Source: Lachnospiraceae bacterium XBB1006
GTDB taxonomy: Bacteria; Bacillota; Clostridia; Lachnospirales; Lachnospiraceae
DNA: 64,000 bases
Direction: 5' to 3'
Assembly: GCA_900115795.1 (NCBI GenBank)
Contig: FOXT01000005.1
Span: forward strand, 57,015-121,014
Positions 30,801 through 39,739 of the stretch are shown one piece after another. The number at the start of each line of letters is the position of its first letter. Position 1 is the stretch's first letter. Below the pieces are notes generated by a model. That model had not been told where the DNA came from, made no database searches, and saw nothing but the letters and a program-made list of their open reading frames with translations. The position numbers and the translations under genes are program-made.

Positions 30801-31456
30801 CGTTGAAGCGTTTTATTGCGGATACCAAGGATGAGATTAAGAAGCTTGGAGACGTAAACGTGAATGCGGTAGAGGAATATAAGGAACTGTTTGAACGGTA
30901 TACTTTTTTACATACCCAGCATGACGATTTGGTGAAGGCTGAGGCACAGCTGGTGGAGATCATTGACGATCTGGATACGGGCATGCGCAAGCAGTTCGCT
31001 GAGAAGTTTGAGGAAATTAAACGGGAGTTCGATAAGGTGTTTAAAGAACTTTTCGGTGGTGGTAAAGGAACGTTGGCATTGGAGGAAGATGCGGATATTC
31101 TGGAGTGTGGTATCATTATTACTGCGCAGCCGCCGGGAAAGAAGTTACAGAACATGATGCAGTTGTCCGGTGGGGAGAAGGCGCTGACGGCAATTTGTCT
31201 GCTGTTTGCGATTCAGAATCTGAAGCCGTCACCGTTCTGTTTGCTGGACGAGATTGAGGCGGCCCTTGACGACAGCAACGTTACCCGTTTTGCAAAATAT
31301 CTGAATAAACTGACCAAATACACTCAGTTTATCGTCATTACCCACCGTCGTGGTACCATGACGGCGGCAGACCGTTTGTATGGTATTACCATGCAGGAGA
31401 AGGGTATTTCTGCCCTGGTAAGTGTGAACCTGATTGAAGGACAATTAGAGGAGTAA
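27890..31456 (+). CDS. smc: chromosome segregation protein SMC
   Basis: A 1188-residue condensin ATPase that compacts and separates chromosomes with ScpA and ScpB. The N-terminal head has Walker A GPNGSGKSN (32-40). Long coiled coils flank a hinge (about 500-680, YEGYGNSIRKIMEQ to GGSITGGAF). The C-terminal head has the signature LSGGEKALTAICLLFAIQ and Walker B FCLLDEIEAALDD. Length is standard. It starts with no gap after rnc, so translation is likely coupled, and ftsY follows after two bases. Confidence 0.97.
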   Translation: MYLKSLEVHGFKSFANKIKFEFHNGITGIVGPNGSGKSNVSDAVRWVLGEQRARQLRGANMQDVIFAGTQNRKPLSAATVSITLDNSDHQLPIDFNEVTVTRRVFRSGESEYMINGTACRLKDVNELFYDTGIGKDGYSIIGQGQIDKILSGRPEERRELFDEAAGIVKYKRRKTDATRKLENERANLVRITDILGEIDKQIGPLEKQAEKARTFLKKRGELQNYEVNLFLMETERVNARLEEIEKKGQITADELKETDDAIEAIKAEYERMEQELAALDETIDQTKDEISNTTVNKGKLESQIALLNEQIRSAKNNDEHFSSRKEALLSEQKEKEQKRDEYAKEQADLEGQMDVISKKLTDSKETLVSIQEKIAACNLGIENGKNEIIELLNARASMKAKQQKFDTMLEQINIRRAQLNQRLLQKKSDEQAMEVQLSQFEEVYNKTLQDIEDKKELIASMEKKRGEWNVKQREAAAKFEQVSISYHKEESRLESLRNLAERYEGYGNSIRKIMEQKDTEKGLIGVVADIISVEKKYEIAIETALGGNIQNIVTTDEPTAKRMVDFLKKNRLGRATFLPLTSVTGRPDEKTQQALKETEFGVLGRADELVQTEERFSDIMEYLLCRVIVVDTIDNALRLAKKYKYALRMVTLEGEVLNTGGSITGGAFKNNSNLLGRARELEDIEKHMKSLLEERNALKNRIEDIRTARELLEEDRKSAMEKLNKLQIEANTASMNVENARKQKEESDHLYEGLSLENSQIELELNEYKLGVDKTKEDLISSERREKEIGEETAKFQDELELQMQLEEEQSKLVAALQMEQGGVEQRVRFAEENKNRVNAEIEKLTEELKEVSEAAQLSLEDIEKKQQDIEEIRKTITAGDDAFGQLEEKLRDTIAKKEQLNLDHKGFFEQREELAKRHSDLDREMVRLNEQKERMTESMENQTNHIWEEYELTYHAALKLRDESYQDAAALKRFIADTKDEIKKLGDVNVNAVEEYKELFERYTFLHTQHDDLVKAEAQLVEIIDDLDTGMRKQFAEKFEEIKREFDKVFKELFGGGKGTLALEEDADILECGIIITAQPPGKKLQNMMQLSGGEKALTAICLLFAIQNLKPSPFCLLDEIEAALDDSNVTRFAKYLNKLTKYTQFIVITHRRGTMTAADRLYGITMQEKGISALVSVNLIEGQLEE

Positions 31457-31458
31457 GT

Positions 31459-32385
31459 ATGAGCGAAGAGAAGAAGGGTTTTTTTGCCCGGTTAAAGGAA
31501 GGGCTGACCAAGACCAGAGACAATATTGTGTCCGGAATTGACAGCGTGTTCAGCGGTTTTAGCCATATAGATGATGAGTTCTACGAGGAATTGGAAGAGA
31601 TCCTGATTATGGGCGATATCGGTGTGCGGGCTACGGATGCGATTCTTGAGAACCTGAAGAAGAAGGTGAAGGAGAATCATATTAAGGAGCCGCAGGAGTG
31701 CAAGGAACTGCTGATTGAGAGCATTAAAGAGCAGATGCAGGTAGGTGAAACGGCGTATCGTTTTGAAAATGAGACGTCGGTGCTGCTGGTTATTGGTGTG
31801 AATGGTGTGGGTAAGACTACCACCATTGGTAAGCTTGCAGGCAAGTTTAAAGAGGATGGCAAGAAGGTTGTGATTGCCGCGGCGGATACGTTTCGTGCGG
31901 CAGCAGGCAGTCAGCTTGCCCAGTGGGCGAATCGTGCCGGCGTGGATATGATTGGTGGCCAGGAGGGCGCCGATCCGGCGGCTGTAGTGTATGATGCTGT
32001 GGCGGCGGCGAAGGCGCGTAAAGCGGATATTTTGATGGTGGATACCGCAGGGCGACTTCATAATAAGAAGAACCTGATGGATGAGTTAAATAAGATTAAC
32101 CGTATTTTGGAAAAAGAGTTTCCGGAAGCATATCGTGAAACCTTGGTGGTTGTGGATGCTGCGACGGGACAGAATGCGTTAGAGCAGGCAAGACAGTTTA
32201 ATGAAGCGGCCGACATTACCGGTGTTGTGCTGACAAAGATGGACGGTTCGGCGAAGGGCGGCATTGCCGTTGCAATTCAGTCGGATCTTCAGATTCCGGT
32301 AAAATATATTGGCGTAGGAGAGACAATCGACGATTTGCAGAAGTTTGATTCTGATCAGTTCGTGGATGCCCTTTTTACAAGATAA
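31459..32385 (+). CDS. ftsY: signal recognition particle receptor FtsY
   Basis: A 308-residue SRP receptor GTPase that docks ribosome-SRP complexes at the membrane. It has a short N-terminal region, the N domain and the G domain with GVNGVGKTTTIGKLA (G1), DTFRAAAGSQL, DTAGR (G3) and TKMDGSAKGG (G4/G5). The long acidic A domain of E. coli FtsY is absent, as usual in Gram-positives. Confidence 0.97.
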   Translation: MSEEKKGFFARLKEGLTKTRDNIVSGIDSVFSGFSHIDDEFYEELEEILIMGDIGVRATDAILENLKKKVKENHIKEPQECKELLIESIKEQMQVGETAYRFENETSVLLVIGVNGVGKTTTIGKLAGKFKEDGKKVVIAAADTFRAAAGSQLAQWANRAGVDMIGGQEGADPAAVVYDAVAAAKARKADILMVDTAGRLHNKKNLMDELNKINRILEKEFPEAYRETLVVVDAATGQNALEQARQFNEAADITGVVLTKMDGSAKGGIAVAIQSDLQIPVKYIGVGETIDDLQKFDSDQFVDALFTR

Positions 32386-32407
32386 ATTTTTTTAGGAGGA
32401 AATGGGA

Positions 32408-33619
32408 ATGTTTACATTAGAAAAATTCCAGGAAGCAAGTAAAATTGTGAAGGAGGCGACCAACGAGACAAAGCTGATGTACAGCCAGTATTTGAGCGAT
32501 GCAACGGGGAATGAAGTTTATTTGAAACCAGAGAATCTTCAGAAAACCGGCGCTTACAAATTACGTGGTGCTTACTACAAAATCAGCCAGTTGAGTGATG
32601 AAGAGCGTAAGAAAGGTTTAATCGCTGCTTCAGCAGGTAACCACGCGCAGGGTGTTGCGTATGCTGCCAGACAGTATGGCGTAAAAGCAACCATCGTTAT
32701 GCCGGTTACTACACCACTTATTAAGGTGAACCGTACCAAAGCATTGGGTGCAGAGGTTGTTTTATACGGAAATATTTATGATGAAGCTTGTAACTATGCA
32801 TATAAGTTGGCAAGCGAGCACGGATATACCTTTATTCATCCATTTGATGATGAACAGGTAGCAACCGGACAGGGTACTGTCATGATGGAAATTTTTGACG
32901 AGTTAAAAGACGTAGATGTTGTCCTTGTTCCAATTGGTGGCGGCGGACTTGCTACAGGAGTTTCTTCTGCTGCAAAATTATTGAATCCGAACATTAAAGT
33001 AATCGGTGTAGAGCCGGCCGGCGCACCAAGCTTGAAAGCTGCGTTAGAGGCAGGTGGACCAACACCGCTTGATACGGTAAGAACTATTGCTGACGGAACG
33101 GCTGTAAGAACCATCGGAAGCGTTGTCTTCCCATATTTGAAAGAGAATTTGGATCATGTGGATACTGTAACGGATGAGGAATTGGTTGCAACGTTCCTTG
33201 ATGTGGTTGAGAATCACAAGATGATTGCAGAGAACTCCGGACTTCTTTCGGTAGCTGCTGCAAAACATTTGGATGTAAAAGGCAAGAAGGTTGTCTGCAT
33301 CGTGAGCGGTGGTAATATGGACGTGGATACCATGGCTACTGAGATTGAACATGGATTGATTATGCGTAACCGTGTATTTGCTGTTACGGTTGTTCTTTCT
33401 GATAACCCGGGTGCACTTGCAAAATTAACCAACTTGATTGCAGAGCAGAAGGGTAATGTGGTAAATATTGAGCACATTCATCATTTGGCAACCGGTAGTG
33501 CAGATTCTGTACGCGTAAATATTACATTGAAATCCTTCGGAACAGAGCACAAAGAGCAGATTATAAAAGCGCTTCGTGATGAGGGATACAAAGTAGAAGA
33601 GACAAGAGCTATTTTGTAA
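32408..33619 (+). CDS. ilvA: threonine ammonia-lyase (threonine dehydratase)
   Basis: A PLP enzyme of 403 residues converting threonine to 2-oxobutanoate and ammonia. The PLP lysine is Lys51 in KTGAYKLRGA, and the phosphate loop is GGGGLATG. A C-terminal ACT-like domain (about 325-403, VTVVLSDNPGALAKLTNLIA) suggests allosteric control. The ATG at 32408 is preferred to 32402, which is only two bases from GGAGG. It could serve isoleucine synthesis or catabolism; the ~400-residue one-ACT form occurs in both. It is transcribed with ftsY or by read-through, and has its own terminator. Confidence 0.9.
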   Translation: MFTLEKFQEASKIVKEATNETKLMYSQYLSDATGNEVYLKPENLQKTGAYKLRGAYYKISQLSDEERKKGLIAASAGNHAQGVAYAARQYGVKATIVMPVTTPLIKVNRTKALGAEVVLYGNIYDEACNYAYKLASEHGYTFIHPFDDEQVATGQGTVMMEIFDELKDVDVVLVPIGGGGLATGVSSAAKLLNPNIKVIGVEPAGAPSLKAALEAGGPTPLDTVRTIADGTAVRTIGSVVFPYLKENLDHVDTVTDEELVATFLDVVENHKMIAENSGLLSVAAAKHLDVKGKKVVCIVSGGNMDVDTMATEIEHGLIMRNRVFAVTVVLSDNPGALAKLTNLIAEQKGNVVNIEHIHHLATGSADSVRVNITLKSFGTEHKEQIIKALRDEGYKVEETRAIL

Positions 33620-33631
33620 GATGATTAGGTT

Positions 33632-33687
33632 CATGGCAAGAATTCATGGTCGGAAGAAGGCTGTGGTTTCTTGCCATGTCTTTTTTT
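33632..33687 (+). terminator. rho-independent terminator after ilvA
   Basis: CATGGCAAGAA (33632-33642) pairs with TTCTTGCCATG (33668-33678) and is followed by TCTTTTTTT. Confidence 0.9.
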
Positions 33688-33704
33688 AGAAAGGATATAG
33701 GGAA

Positions 33705-34340
33705 ATGAAAAATTTGAAAATTGCTTATTGGGGAATGTGTGGCGTGATGTTTGTTGGGCTTATGTGGGCGTACACACAGGAGCGAGGGGTGTTTGCAGCC
33801 TTGTATTTGGCCGCATTTGTTGTAGAAATTGTTTTTTGCATTCGTTACATCCGTGAATTAATTGAGGGGACGTTGGGGCCGTTATGGCTTATGGCCGGCA
33901 TAGGAATTCCGTCCTTGTTTGGTTACGTAGGCCATGTACGAAATATGAATTATGAAAATAGTGATCAGTTTTTAATATACAGTGTGGGAATGGTGTGTTT
34001 GATAGTGGCTGGTGGCCTTGTGCTTGGAAAGGTGAAAAAAATAGCTTGGCGACAGATGAAAGTGTTTTTGCCTTTGGTGGCGATGCAGTGCTTTATTGTG
34101 CTACCAATGACGTCCTATATGACAGCCACCAATCAAGGAAGTGAACAGTGTGAAATTTTGGAAAAAGAAAGACGGTATGCTCGCATTACCAAATACTATT
34201 TTACCATTGATAGTGAGAACCTGGAAAAGACGCAGATGATGGTAGGGGAGTCTGTTTATAAGTCTTATGAGCAGGGGGATATGGTTGAAGTGGAGTTTTA
34301 TAAGGATGTGTTTGGAAATCGATTTTTTTATGTAGAATAA
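33705..34340 (+). CDS. hypothetical membrane protein
   Basis: A 211-residue protein with about five hydrophobic helices in the first 145 residues (near 8-22, 29-47, 58-75, 88-107 and 120-138), followed by a polar C-terminal domain of about 65 residues (SEQCEILEKERRYARITKYYF to FYKDVFGNRFFYVE). I recognise no family. It lies alone between a terminator and the promoter of the dipeptidase gene. Confidence 0.6.
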   Translation: MKNLKIAYWGMCGVMFVGLMWAYTQERGVFAALYLAAFVVEIVFCIRYIRELIEGTLGPLWLMAGIGIPSLFGYVGHVRNMNYENSDQFLIYSVGMVCLIVAGGLVLGKVKKIAWRQMKVFLPLVAMQCFIVLPMTSYMTATNQGSEQCEILEKERRYARITKYYFTIDSENLEKTQMMVGESVYKSYEQGDMVEVEFYKDVFGNRFFYVE

Positions 34341-34377
34341 AGCATTATAAAATCAAAAAAAGCTCACAGAATATATG

Positions 34378-34406
34378 TTGACACTCTTAGGATGGAATGG
34401 TATAGT
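34378..34406 (+). promoter_or_regulatory. promoter of the C69 dipeptidase gene
   Basis: TTGACA (34378-34383), a 17-base spacer and TATAGT (34401-34406), near consensus. Confidence 0.75.
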
Positions 34407-34459
34407 TTCAGTGGTGCTCAATTTAATAGATTATGGGCATAAAGTTAGGAGGAAGAAAT

Positions 34460-35962
34460 ATGCTGAGAAACAAACGATTTTTCAGGACAGCTACTGCTGC
34501 GGCGATGGCAGTTGCAGTAATGTTGCCATCCATGAGTGCGGCAGCTTGTACAACAGTATTGGTAGGTAAGAAAGCGTCAGCGGATGGTTCTACCATCATT
34601 GCCAGAAACGAGGATGCATCTACACATAATCCAAAGTATTTTGTGGTACATCCGGCGAAGAAGAATCCAAAGGGAACCATGTATGTATCCACCAACACGG
34701 ATTTGGAGGAGAAAGACCGTTTTACCATGGAATTGCCGGAGGAACAGTTGAAATATACTGCAACACCGGAGTGGACAGCAGAATATGGACAGTTTGAAGA
34801 AGCCGGTACCAATGAGAAGGGTGTGGCAATGAGCGCAACCGAGAGTACGGAATATAATAAAAAGACTGCGAAAGCAGATCCATTGGTTGTCAATGGTATT
34901 GGAGAGGATTCCATGCTTACCGTGGTACTTCCTTATGTTAGTACTGCAAAAGAGGGTGTGCAGTATTTAGGACAGATTGTCGAGAAATACGGTGCATCAG
35001 AGAACAATAGCGTTGCTTTTTCCGATCAGAATGAAGTATGGTGGATGGAAATTGTTTCCGGACATCATTGGGTAGCAGTTCGTATTCCGGATGATCGCTA
35101 TGCAGTTGTTGCAAACCAGATGGCGATTCGTAACGTGGATTTCAACAACACGGAGAAATTTATGTGGTCCACCGGAATTCAGGAATTTGTTGCAAAGAAT
35201 AAATTAAACCCATCAAAGAAGACATTTAATGTGCGTAACATTTTCAGCACCAACAATAAAGAGGATGCGGAATACAATATTTGCCGTGTTTGGGACGGAC
35301 AGAGAATTTTGACTCCATCTCAGAAGGGCAAATACAGCATTACTTCTAAGAAGATTCCGATGATTCAGAAAGCGGATAAGAAGATTACCGTAGATATGGT
35401 TAAACAGGTGTTAAGTTCTCACTACAATGGAACCAAGTATGATTCTTATGGAAAAAATGTTGGAAACTATCGTCCGATTAATGTGCAGAGAACAATGGAA
35501 GCACACATTATTCAGTGGCGTCAGGATATGCCAATCGAAATCAGTGGTGTTCATTGGTTAGCATTTGGTGCACCGGAACACAGCGTATTCGTTCCATTCT
35601 ATAATGGTATTACGGAGACTCCGGATGCCTATAAGAAAGGAACCGAGAATTACAGTGCAGATTCCGCATATTGGGCATATAAGATGGTGGACGTATTAAC
35701 AACACCATATTATACCGATTTAATGCCGAAGTATACCGCTCCTGCATTGAAAGAAATTCAGGAACAGATGTATACAAATGTGAAAGCATCGGATGAAAAA
35801 GCAATGTCCTTGAAAGATAAGAAAGAGGAACTTACCAAGTATCTTAACGAAGAAGGCGTTAAGAATGCAGAGTATAGCCTTACCAAGGTAAATGAGTTAA
35901 ATGCATTATTGACAACTCTTTCTACGGATGCAAGAAGACAGTTCCATAATCCAAATCTATAA
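34460..35962 (+). CDS. C69-family dipeptidase, exported
   Basis: An Ntn-hydrolase dipeptidase of 500 residues (PepD-like). The ATG at 34460 has AGGAGG seven bases upstream. The signal peptide (1-29) ends SAAA and processing there would expose Cys30 (ACTTVLVGKKAS) as the N-terminal nucleophile. The DGSTIIARNEDAS segment and WWMEIVSGHHWVAVRIPD are typical of the family. Signal cleavage and catalytic maturation thus coincide. It probably degrades peptides outside the membrane, feeding uptake systems such as the Opp transporter further on. Confidence 0.88.
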   Translation: MLRNKRFFRTATAAAMAVAVMLPSMSAAACTTVLVGKKASADGSTIIARNEDASTHNPKYFVVHPAKKNPKGTMYVSTNTDLEEKDRFTMELPEEQLKYTATPEWTAEYGQFEEAGTNEKGVAMSATESTEYNKKTAKADPLVVNGIGEDSMLTVVLPYVSTAKEGVQYLGQIVEKYGASENNSVAFSDQNEVWWMEIVSGHHWVAVRIPDDRYAVVANQMAIRNVDFNNTEKFMWSTGIQEFVAKNKLNPSKKTFNVRNIFSTNNKEDAEYNICRVWDGQRILTPSQKGKYSITSKKIPMIQKADKKITVDMVKQVLSSHYNGTKYDSYGKNVGNYRPINVQRTMEAHIIQWRQDMPIEISGVHWLAFGAPEHSVFVPFYNGITETPDAYKKGTENYSADSAYWAYKMVDVLTTPYYTDLMPKYTAPALKEIQEQMYTNVKASDEKAMSLKDKKEELTKYLNEEGVKNAEYSLTKVNELNALLTTLSTDARRQFHNPNL

Positions 35963-35976
35963 GTAGAGAAGAGAAG

Positions 35977-36012
35977 AACAACCCAGGCGCGTGGCTTGGG
36001 TTGTTTTTTGTA
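35977..36012. terminator. terminator between convergent genes
   Basis: AACAACCCA (35977-35985) pairs with TGGGTTGTT (35997-36005), followed by TTTTT, after the dipeptidase gene and before the convergent pncB. Confidence 0.85.
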
Positions 36013-36053
36013 TGGTGAAATATGTGGGGAAAATGTGAGAGAAGGCAAGATAT

Positions 36054-37265
36054 TTATTCGTGTGTCATGCGCCAGTTGATGCAACGTTGTAAATAGTCCA
36101 CGTATTCCGGATTTTTGCACATGCCTTTCCCGGAGGCATCGGAAATCTTTGCCACATCCATGCCGTTGCAGGCAGTGGTTTTCATGACAATGTTCAAGGC
36201 AGGTACATCGGTGTCGTTGGCGATGTAGGTTCCAATTCCAAATGCAACCTGCACCTTATCCTTAAAGTAGCGCGTTAGTTTGTCAGCTTTTTCAAAATTT
36301 AAGCCGTCAGAGAAGAGCAAGGTCTTGCTCTTGGGGTCGATTCCTAATTTCTTGTAGTGAGCAATCATCTTATTTCCCCACTCGAAGGGATCGCCGGAAT
36401 CGTGGCGTACACCGGAAAAAAGCGTTGCGTAGGTTAAATTGAAGTCCTTCAAAAAGCAATCGGTGGTGATGGCATCGGTCAACATAATTCCATTTAAAAT
36501 TCCGTATTCGTTCACCCATGCGTCCATAGCATACCAATTGGAATAAGCAGGGTTGTGTTTGTGGTTGCCCTGACCGACGCACATAATCCATTCATGCGCC
36601 ATGGTACCAACGGGTTTGACACCGAATTTCTTGGCAAGGAATATATTTGAAGTGCCCACAAAATGGGAAGCTTCGAACTCAGTCTTTACAAGCTTTTCGA
36701 TGGCAAGCTCCTGCGCCTCGGAAGACAAACGCCGACGAAGGCCGAATTCGCTAAAGTTTGAAAGCCATAGGTCGCCACCCTTGGCGATGCGTTCTAACTT
36801 TGCATCCAGGTGTTCTTTAAAGCTTTCCAAAAGCTGGTCGTAATCATAGGCCATGCGAAAATATACTTCATTGACAATGGCAAGCGTAGGAATTTCGTAC
36901 ATGGATGTATTGAGCCAGGACCCCGTGGTTTCAATAGAAAGACCACAGTCGCCGTTGGCTGTGATTTCAAATTCTTCAAAACGAGGATGCCATAGGCGTA
37001 AAAAATCAATATAGGAACACTTAAACCAAACAATGGTTTCATCCAAGTAGCGAAGTTCGTCCTCGGTAAAACGTAAGCTGCAGTAGGCTTGAATCTGTTC
37101 CTTGATTTCGGTAACCATTTCCGGTGTGAAATGCACATCTTTATTGCGGCATTTAAAAGACCAGGTGGTGCGGTAGTTGGAAAACTGGCTGTGTATTGCC
37201 TGTCCCATGGATAATTTATACAAATCTGTTTCCAGTAAACTGGTAATAATTGGTTGTAGTTTCAT
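36054..37265 (-). CDS. pncB: nicotinate phosphoribosyltransferase
   Basis: Salvages nicotinate into NAD synthesis by joining it to PRPP (403 residues). It begins IITSLLETDLYKLSMGQAI, the conserved PncB start, and contains FSEFGLRRRLSSEAQ, GTMAHEWIMC with the phosphorylated His, SGVRHDSGDPFEWG and LLFSDGLNFEKA. Length fits the proteobacterial-like PncB class. It is a single gene read toward the dipeptidase gene, with GGAG upstream of the ATG on the minus strand. Confidence 0.93.
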   Translation of the reverse strand: MKLQPIITSLLETDLYKLSMGQAIHSQFSNYRTTWSFKCRNKDVHFTPEMVTEIKEQIQAYCSLRFTEDELRYLDETIVWFKCSYIDFLRLWHPRFEEFEITANGDCGLSIETTGSWLNTSMYEIPTLAIVNEVYFRMAYDYDQLLESFKEHLDAKLERIAKGGDLWLSNFSEFGLRRRLSSEAQELAIEKLVKTEFEASHFVGTSNIFLAKKFGVKPVGTMAHEWIMCVGQGNHKHNPAYSNWYAMDAWVNEYGILNGIMLTDAITTDCFLKDFNLTYATLFSGVRHDSGDPFEWGNKMIAHYKKLGIDPKSKTLLFSDGLNFEKADKLTRYFKDKVQVAFGIGTYIANDTDVPALNIVMKTTACNGMDVAKISDASGKGMCKNPEYVDYLQRCINWRMTHE

Positions 37266-37298
37266 AAAATACTATCTCCTTTTCGAACCCTATGCCTT

Positions 37299-37304
37299 AT
37301 TATA
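37299..37304 (-). promoter_or_regulatory. possible pncB -10 box
   Basis: TATAAT on the minus strand (37304-37299) lies 33 bases before the pncB ATG. The -35 match is weak. Confidence 0.35.
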
Positions 37305-37357
37305 GCATAAATATAGGTGACGACATAGGAAAAGTTCTCTCTGTCAAGAAAAAATAC

Positions 37358-37386
37358 TTGACATGGATACGCTTTTGTAGTAAACT
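37358..37386 (+). promoter_or_regulatory. promoter of the ylxM-ffh operon
   Basis: TTGACA (37358-37363), a 17-base spacer and TAAACT (37381-37386). Confidence 0.75.
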
Positions 37387-37432
37387 ACCTATTGTCGTGT
37401 AAAGGAGAACACCTTGACACTGGAGGAATGAG

Positions 37433-37783
37433 ATGGAAGCAGGTATTGAGAGAATCGTGGAACAGAGCCTGTTATATGATTTCTACGGTGAGCTTCTAAC
37501 CGAACATCAGCGACAGGTGTATGAAGCCTGTGTATTTGATGATTACTCCTTGTCGGAGGTGGCCAAGGAAGAAGGCATCAGCCGACAGGGCGTACATGAT
37601 TTGCTGAAGCGTTGTAACAAGACGTTAGAAGATTACGAAGAGAAGCTTCATTTGGTTGAGAAGTTTAAGAAAGTAAAGAAACAGGCAGAAGAGATTCTGG
37701 AATTAACGAATACGGGATGCGCAGATGCAGAGATGATTAAGGCGATTCGAGCGCACTCGGAAAGAATTATAGAGGAGCTATAG
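37433..37783 (+). CDS. ylxM: YlxM family SRP-associated DNA-binding-like protein
   Basis: A 116-residue protein with a sigma-70 region 4-like helix-turn-helix (about 20-65): [40 protein letters not shown]. YlxM is encoded next to ffh in Gram-positives and has been shown in streptococci to interact with SRP components. ffh begins two bases after its stop. Confidence 0.9.
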   Translation: MEAGIERIVEQSLLYDFYGELLTEHQRQVYEACVFDDYSLSEVAKEEGISRQGVHDLLKRCNKTLEDYEEKLHLVEKFKKVKKQAEEILELTNTGCADAEMIKAIRAHSERIIEEL

Positions 37784-37784
37784 T

Positions 37785-39137
37785 ATGGCATTTGACAGCT
37801 TATCGGAAAAACTACAGAACGTATTTAAGTCCTTGCGGAGCAAAGGTATGCTGACGGAAGAAGATGTCAAGGCGGCTTTGAAGGAAGTTAAGATGGCGCT
37901 TTTGGAAGCGGATGTTAACTTCAAGGTAGTAAAGAAATTCGTTAAGGATGTGCAGGAACGCGCCATTGGACAGGACGTTATGAATGGCTTAAATCCGGGG
38001 CAGATGGTCATTAAGATTGTTAATGAAGAGATGGTTGCCCTGATGGGAAGTGAGACGACCGAGATTGCACTTCAGCCGGGTAAGGCGATTACGGTGATTA
38101 TGATGACCGGTTTGCAAGGTGCAGGTAAGACAACTACCTGTGCGAAGCTGGCAGGAAAGATTAAGTTGAAGGGCAAGACACCACTTTTGGTTGCCTGTGA
38201 TGTATATCGTCCGGCGGCCATTGAACAGTTGAAGGTCAATGGTGAGAAACAAGGCGTAGAAGTTTTTTCCATGGGGAGTGGACATAGCCCGGTGGATATT
38301 GCGAAGGCAGCCATTGAGCATGCGCAGAAGAATGGACACAACGTAGTATATTTGGATACTGCAGGTCGACTTCAGGTAGATGAAGAGATGATGCAGGAGT
38401 TAGTTGAGATAAAGAATGCGGTGGATGTGCACCAGACAGTTTTGGTAGTGGATGCCATGACCGGTCAGGAAGCAGTGAATGTGGCTTCAACCTTTGATGA
38501 GAAGGTTGGAATTGATGGTGTGATTCTTACCAAGTTAGACGGTGATACCCGAGGCGGTGCGGCACTTTCGATTCGTGCGGTAACCGGAAAGCCGATTTTT
38601 TATGTAGGTATGGGAGAGAAACTTTCCGATTTGGAACAGTTTTATCCGGATCGTATGGCGAGTCGTATTCTTGGCATGGGCGACGTGCTTTCTTTGATTG
38701 AGAAGGCAGCGGAGGCCATGGATGAGGAGACTGGTCGTAAGCTTGAGAAGAAGATGAAGAAGTTGGAATTCGACTTTGAGGATTATCTGGATTCTATGAA
38801 TCAGATGAGAAAGATGGGTGGAATTTCCAGCATTCTTGGGATGCTTCCGGGATTGGGCCTCGGCGGTGGCCAGATGTCGCAGCTTGAGAACGCCATTGAT
38901 GAGAAGAAGATGGCGAAGATTGAGGCCATGATTTATTCCATGACGCCGGAGGAACGAAGGAATCCCGATATTTTGAATCCCAGCCGCAAGCATCGTATAG
39001 CGAAGGGTGCAGGTGTGGATGTTGCACAGGTGAATCGACTGGTGAAGAATTATGAACAGTCGAAGAAAGTCATGAAGCAGATGGGCGGCATGATGGGTGG
39101 TAAAGGTAGAAGAGGAAAGTTTAAATTTCCTTTCTAA
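37785..39137 (+). CDS. ffh: signal recognition particle protein Ffh
   Basis: The 450-residue GTPase subunit of the SRP, targeting nascent membrane proteins to FtsY. The NG domains show TGLQGAGKTTTCAKLA, DVYRPAAIEQL, DTAGR and TKLDGDTRGGAALS. The Met-rich M domain (about 300-450, LGMLPGL through MGGMMGG) binds 4.5S RNA and signal peptides; no SRP RNA gene was seen in this window. rpsP follows after 58 bases. Confidence 0.97.
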   Translation: MAFDSLSEKLQNVFKSLRSKGMLTEEDVKAALKEVKMALLEADVNFKVVKKFVKDVQERAIGQDVMNGLNPGQMVIKIVNEEMVALMGSETTEIALQPGKAITVIMMTGLQGAGKTTTCAKLAGKIKLKGKTPLLVACDVYRPAAIEQLKVNGEKQGVEVFSMGSGHSPVDIAKAAIEHAQKNGHNVVYLDTAGRLQVDEEMMQELVEIKNAVDVHQTVLVVDAMTGQEAVNVASTFDEKVGIDGVILTKLDGDTRGGAALSIRAVTGKPIFYVGMGEKLSDLEQFYPDRMASRILGMGDVLSLIEKAAEAMDEETGRKLEKKMKKLEFDFEDYLDSMNQMRKMGGISSILGMLPGLGLGGGQMSQLENAIDEKKMAKIEAMIYSMTPEERRNPDILNPSRKHRIAKGAGVDVAQVNRLVKNYEQSKKVMKQMGGMMGGKGRRGKFKFPF

Positions 39138-39195
39138 TAGATATCCATTTGGTTTCGAATGGTTACCAGTAACAAATTCAGGAGGTGAATGAACA

Positions 39196-39438
39196 ATGTT
39201 AAAGATCAGATTGAGAAGAATGGGACAGAAGAAGGCTCCTTTCTATAGAATCGTTGTTGCTGATGCAAGATCTCCAAGAGATGGTAGATTCGTTGATGAA
39301 ATCGGTACTTACGATCCAACAAAGGACCCAAGTGAATTCCATGTTGACGAAGAAGCAGCTAAGAAATGGTTAGCAAATGGTGCACAGCCTACAGAGCAGG
39401 TTGGTAAGATCTTCAAGGCAGCTGGGATTGTAAAATAG
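39196..39438 (+). CDS. rpsP: 30S ribosomal protein S16
   Basis: An 80-residue ribosomal protein with the family start [19 protein letters not shown] and [19 protein letters not shown] precedes the ATG. The 58-base gap after ffh has two small inverted repeats (CCATT/AATGG, GTTAC/GTAAC) of uncertain meaning. Confidence 0.97.
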   Translation: MLKIRLRRMGQKKAPFYRIVVADARSPRDGRFVDEIGTYDPTKDPSEFHVDEEAAKKWLANGAQPTEQVGKIFKAAGIVK

Positions 39439-39456
39439 TTTAGCGAGGTGTGTGAC

Positions 39457-39684
39457 GTGAAAGAACTTGTAGAAGTAATTGCTAAAGCACTCGTTGATAA
39501 TCCGGACGAGGTTGTCGTTACCGAAAAGAGTAGCGAGAAAGCCCTCGTAATTGAGCTGCATGTTGCAGCTTCCGATATGGGTAAAGTTATCGGAAAGCAG
39601 GGTCGCATCGCGAAGGCAATTCGTTCCGTTGTAAAGGCGGCAGCGACAAAGGAAGACAGAAAGGTTATTGTAGATATCGTATAA
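39457..39684 (+). CDS. khpA: KH-domain RNA-binding protein KhpA
   Basis: A 75-residue KH protein that works with KhpB in post-transcriptional control of division and cell length. The GTG at 39457 gives the typical start KELVEVIAKALVDNPDEV; a GTG at 39448 is too close to GAGG. The RNA-binding GKVIGKQGRIAKAIR loop is intact. Confidence 0.93.
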   Translation: MKELVEVIAKALVDNPDEVVVTEKSSEKALVIELHVAASDMGKVIGKQGRIAKAIRSVVKAAATKEDRKVIVDIV

Positions 39685-39692
39685 TAACACGC

Positions 39693-39725
39693 AGGCTGCT
39701 GTGGAAACGGCAGCCTTATTTTTTT
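39693..39725 (+). terminator. hairpin with T run between khpA and rimM
   Basis: AGGCTGCTGT (39693-39702) pairs with ACGGCAGCCT (39707-39716, one wobble), followed by TATTTTTTT. It is inside a conserved operon, so it probably attenuates rather than stops transcription. Confidence 0.75.
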
Positions 39726-39739
39726 ATGAGGAGTAGAAC

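Noticed and set aside
32386-32407. T-box or branched-chain leader before ilvA
   Set aside because: Only 22 bases separate ftsY from ilvA, too short for a T-box.
37778-38011. Minus-strand frame opposite ffh
   Set aside because: Lies fully within ffh, whose reading frame and motifs are certain.
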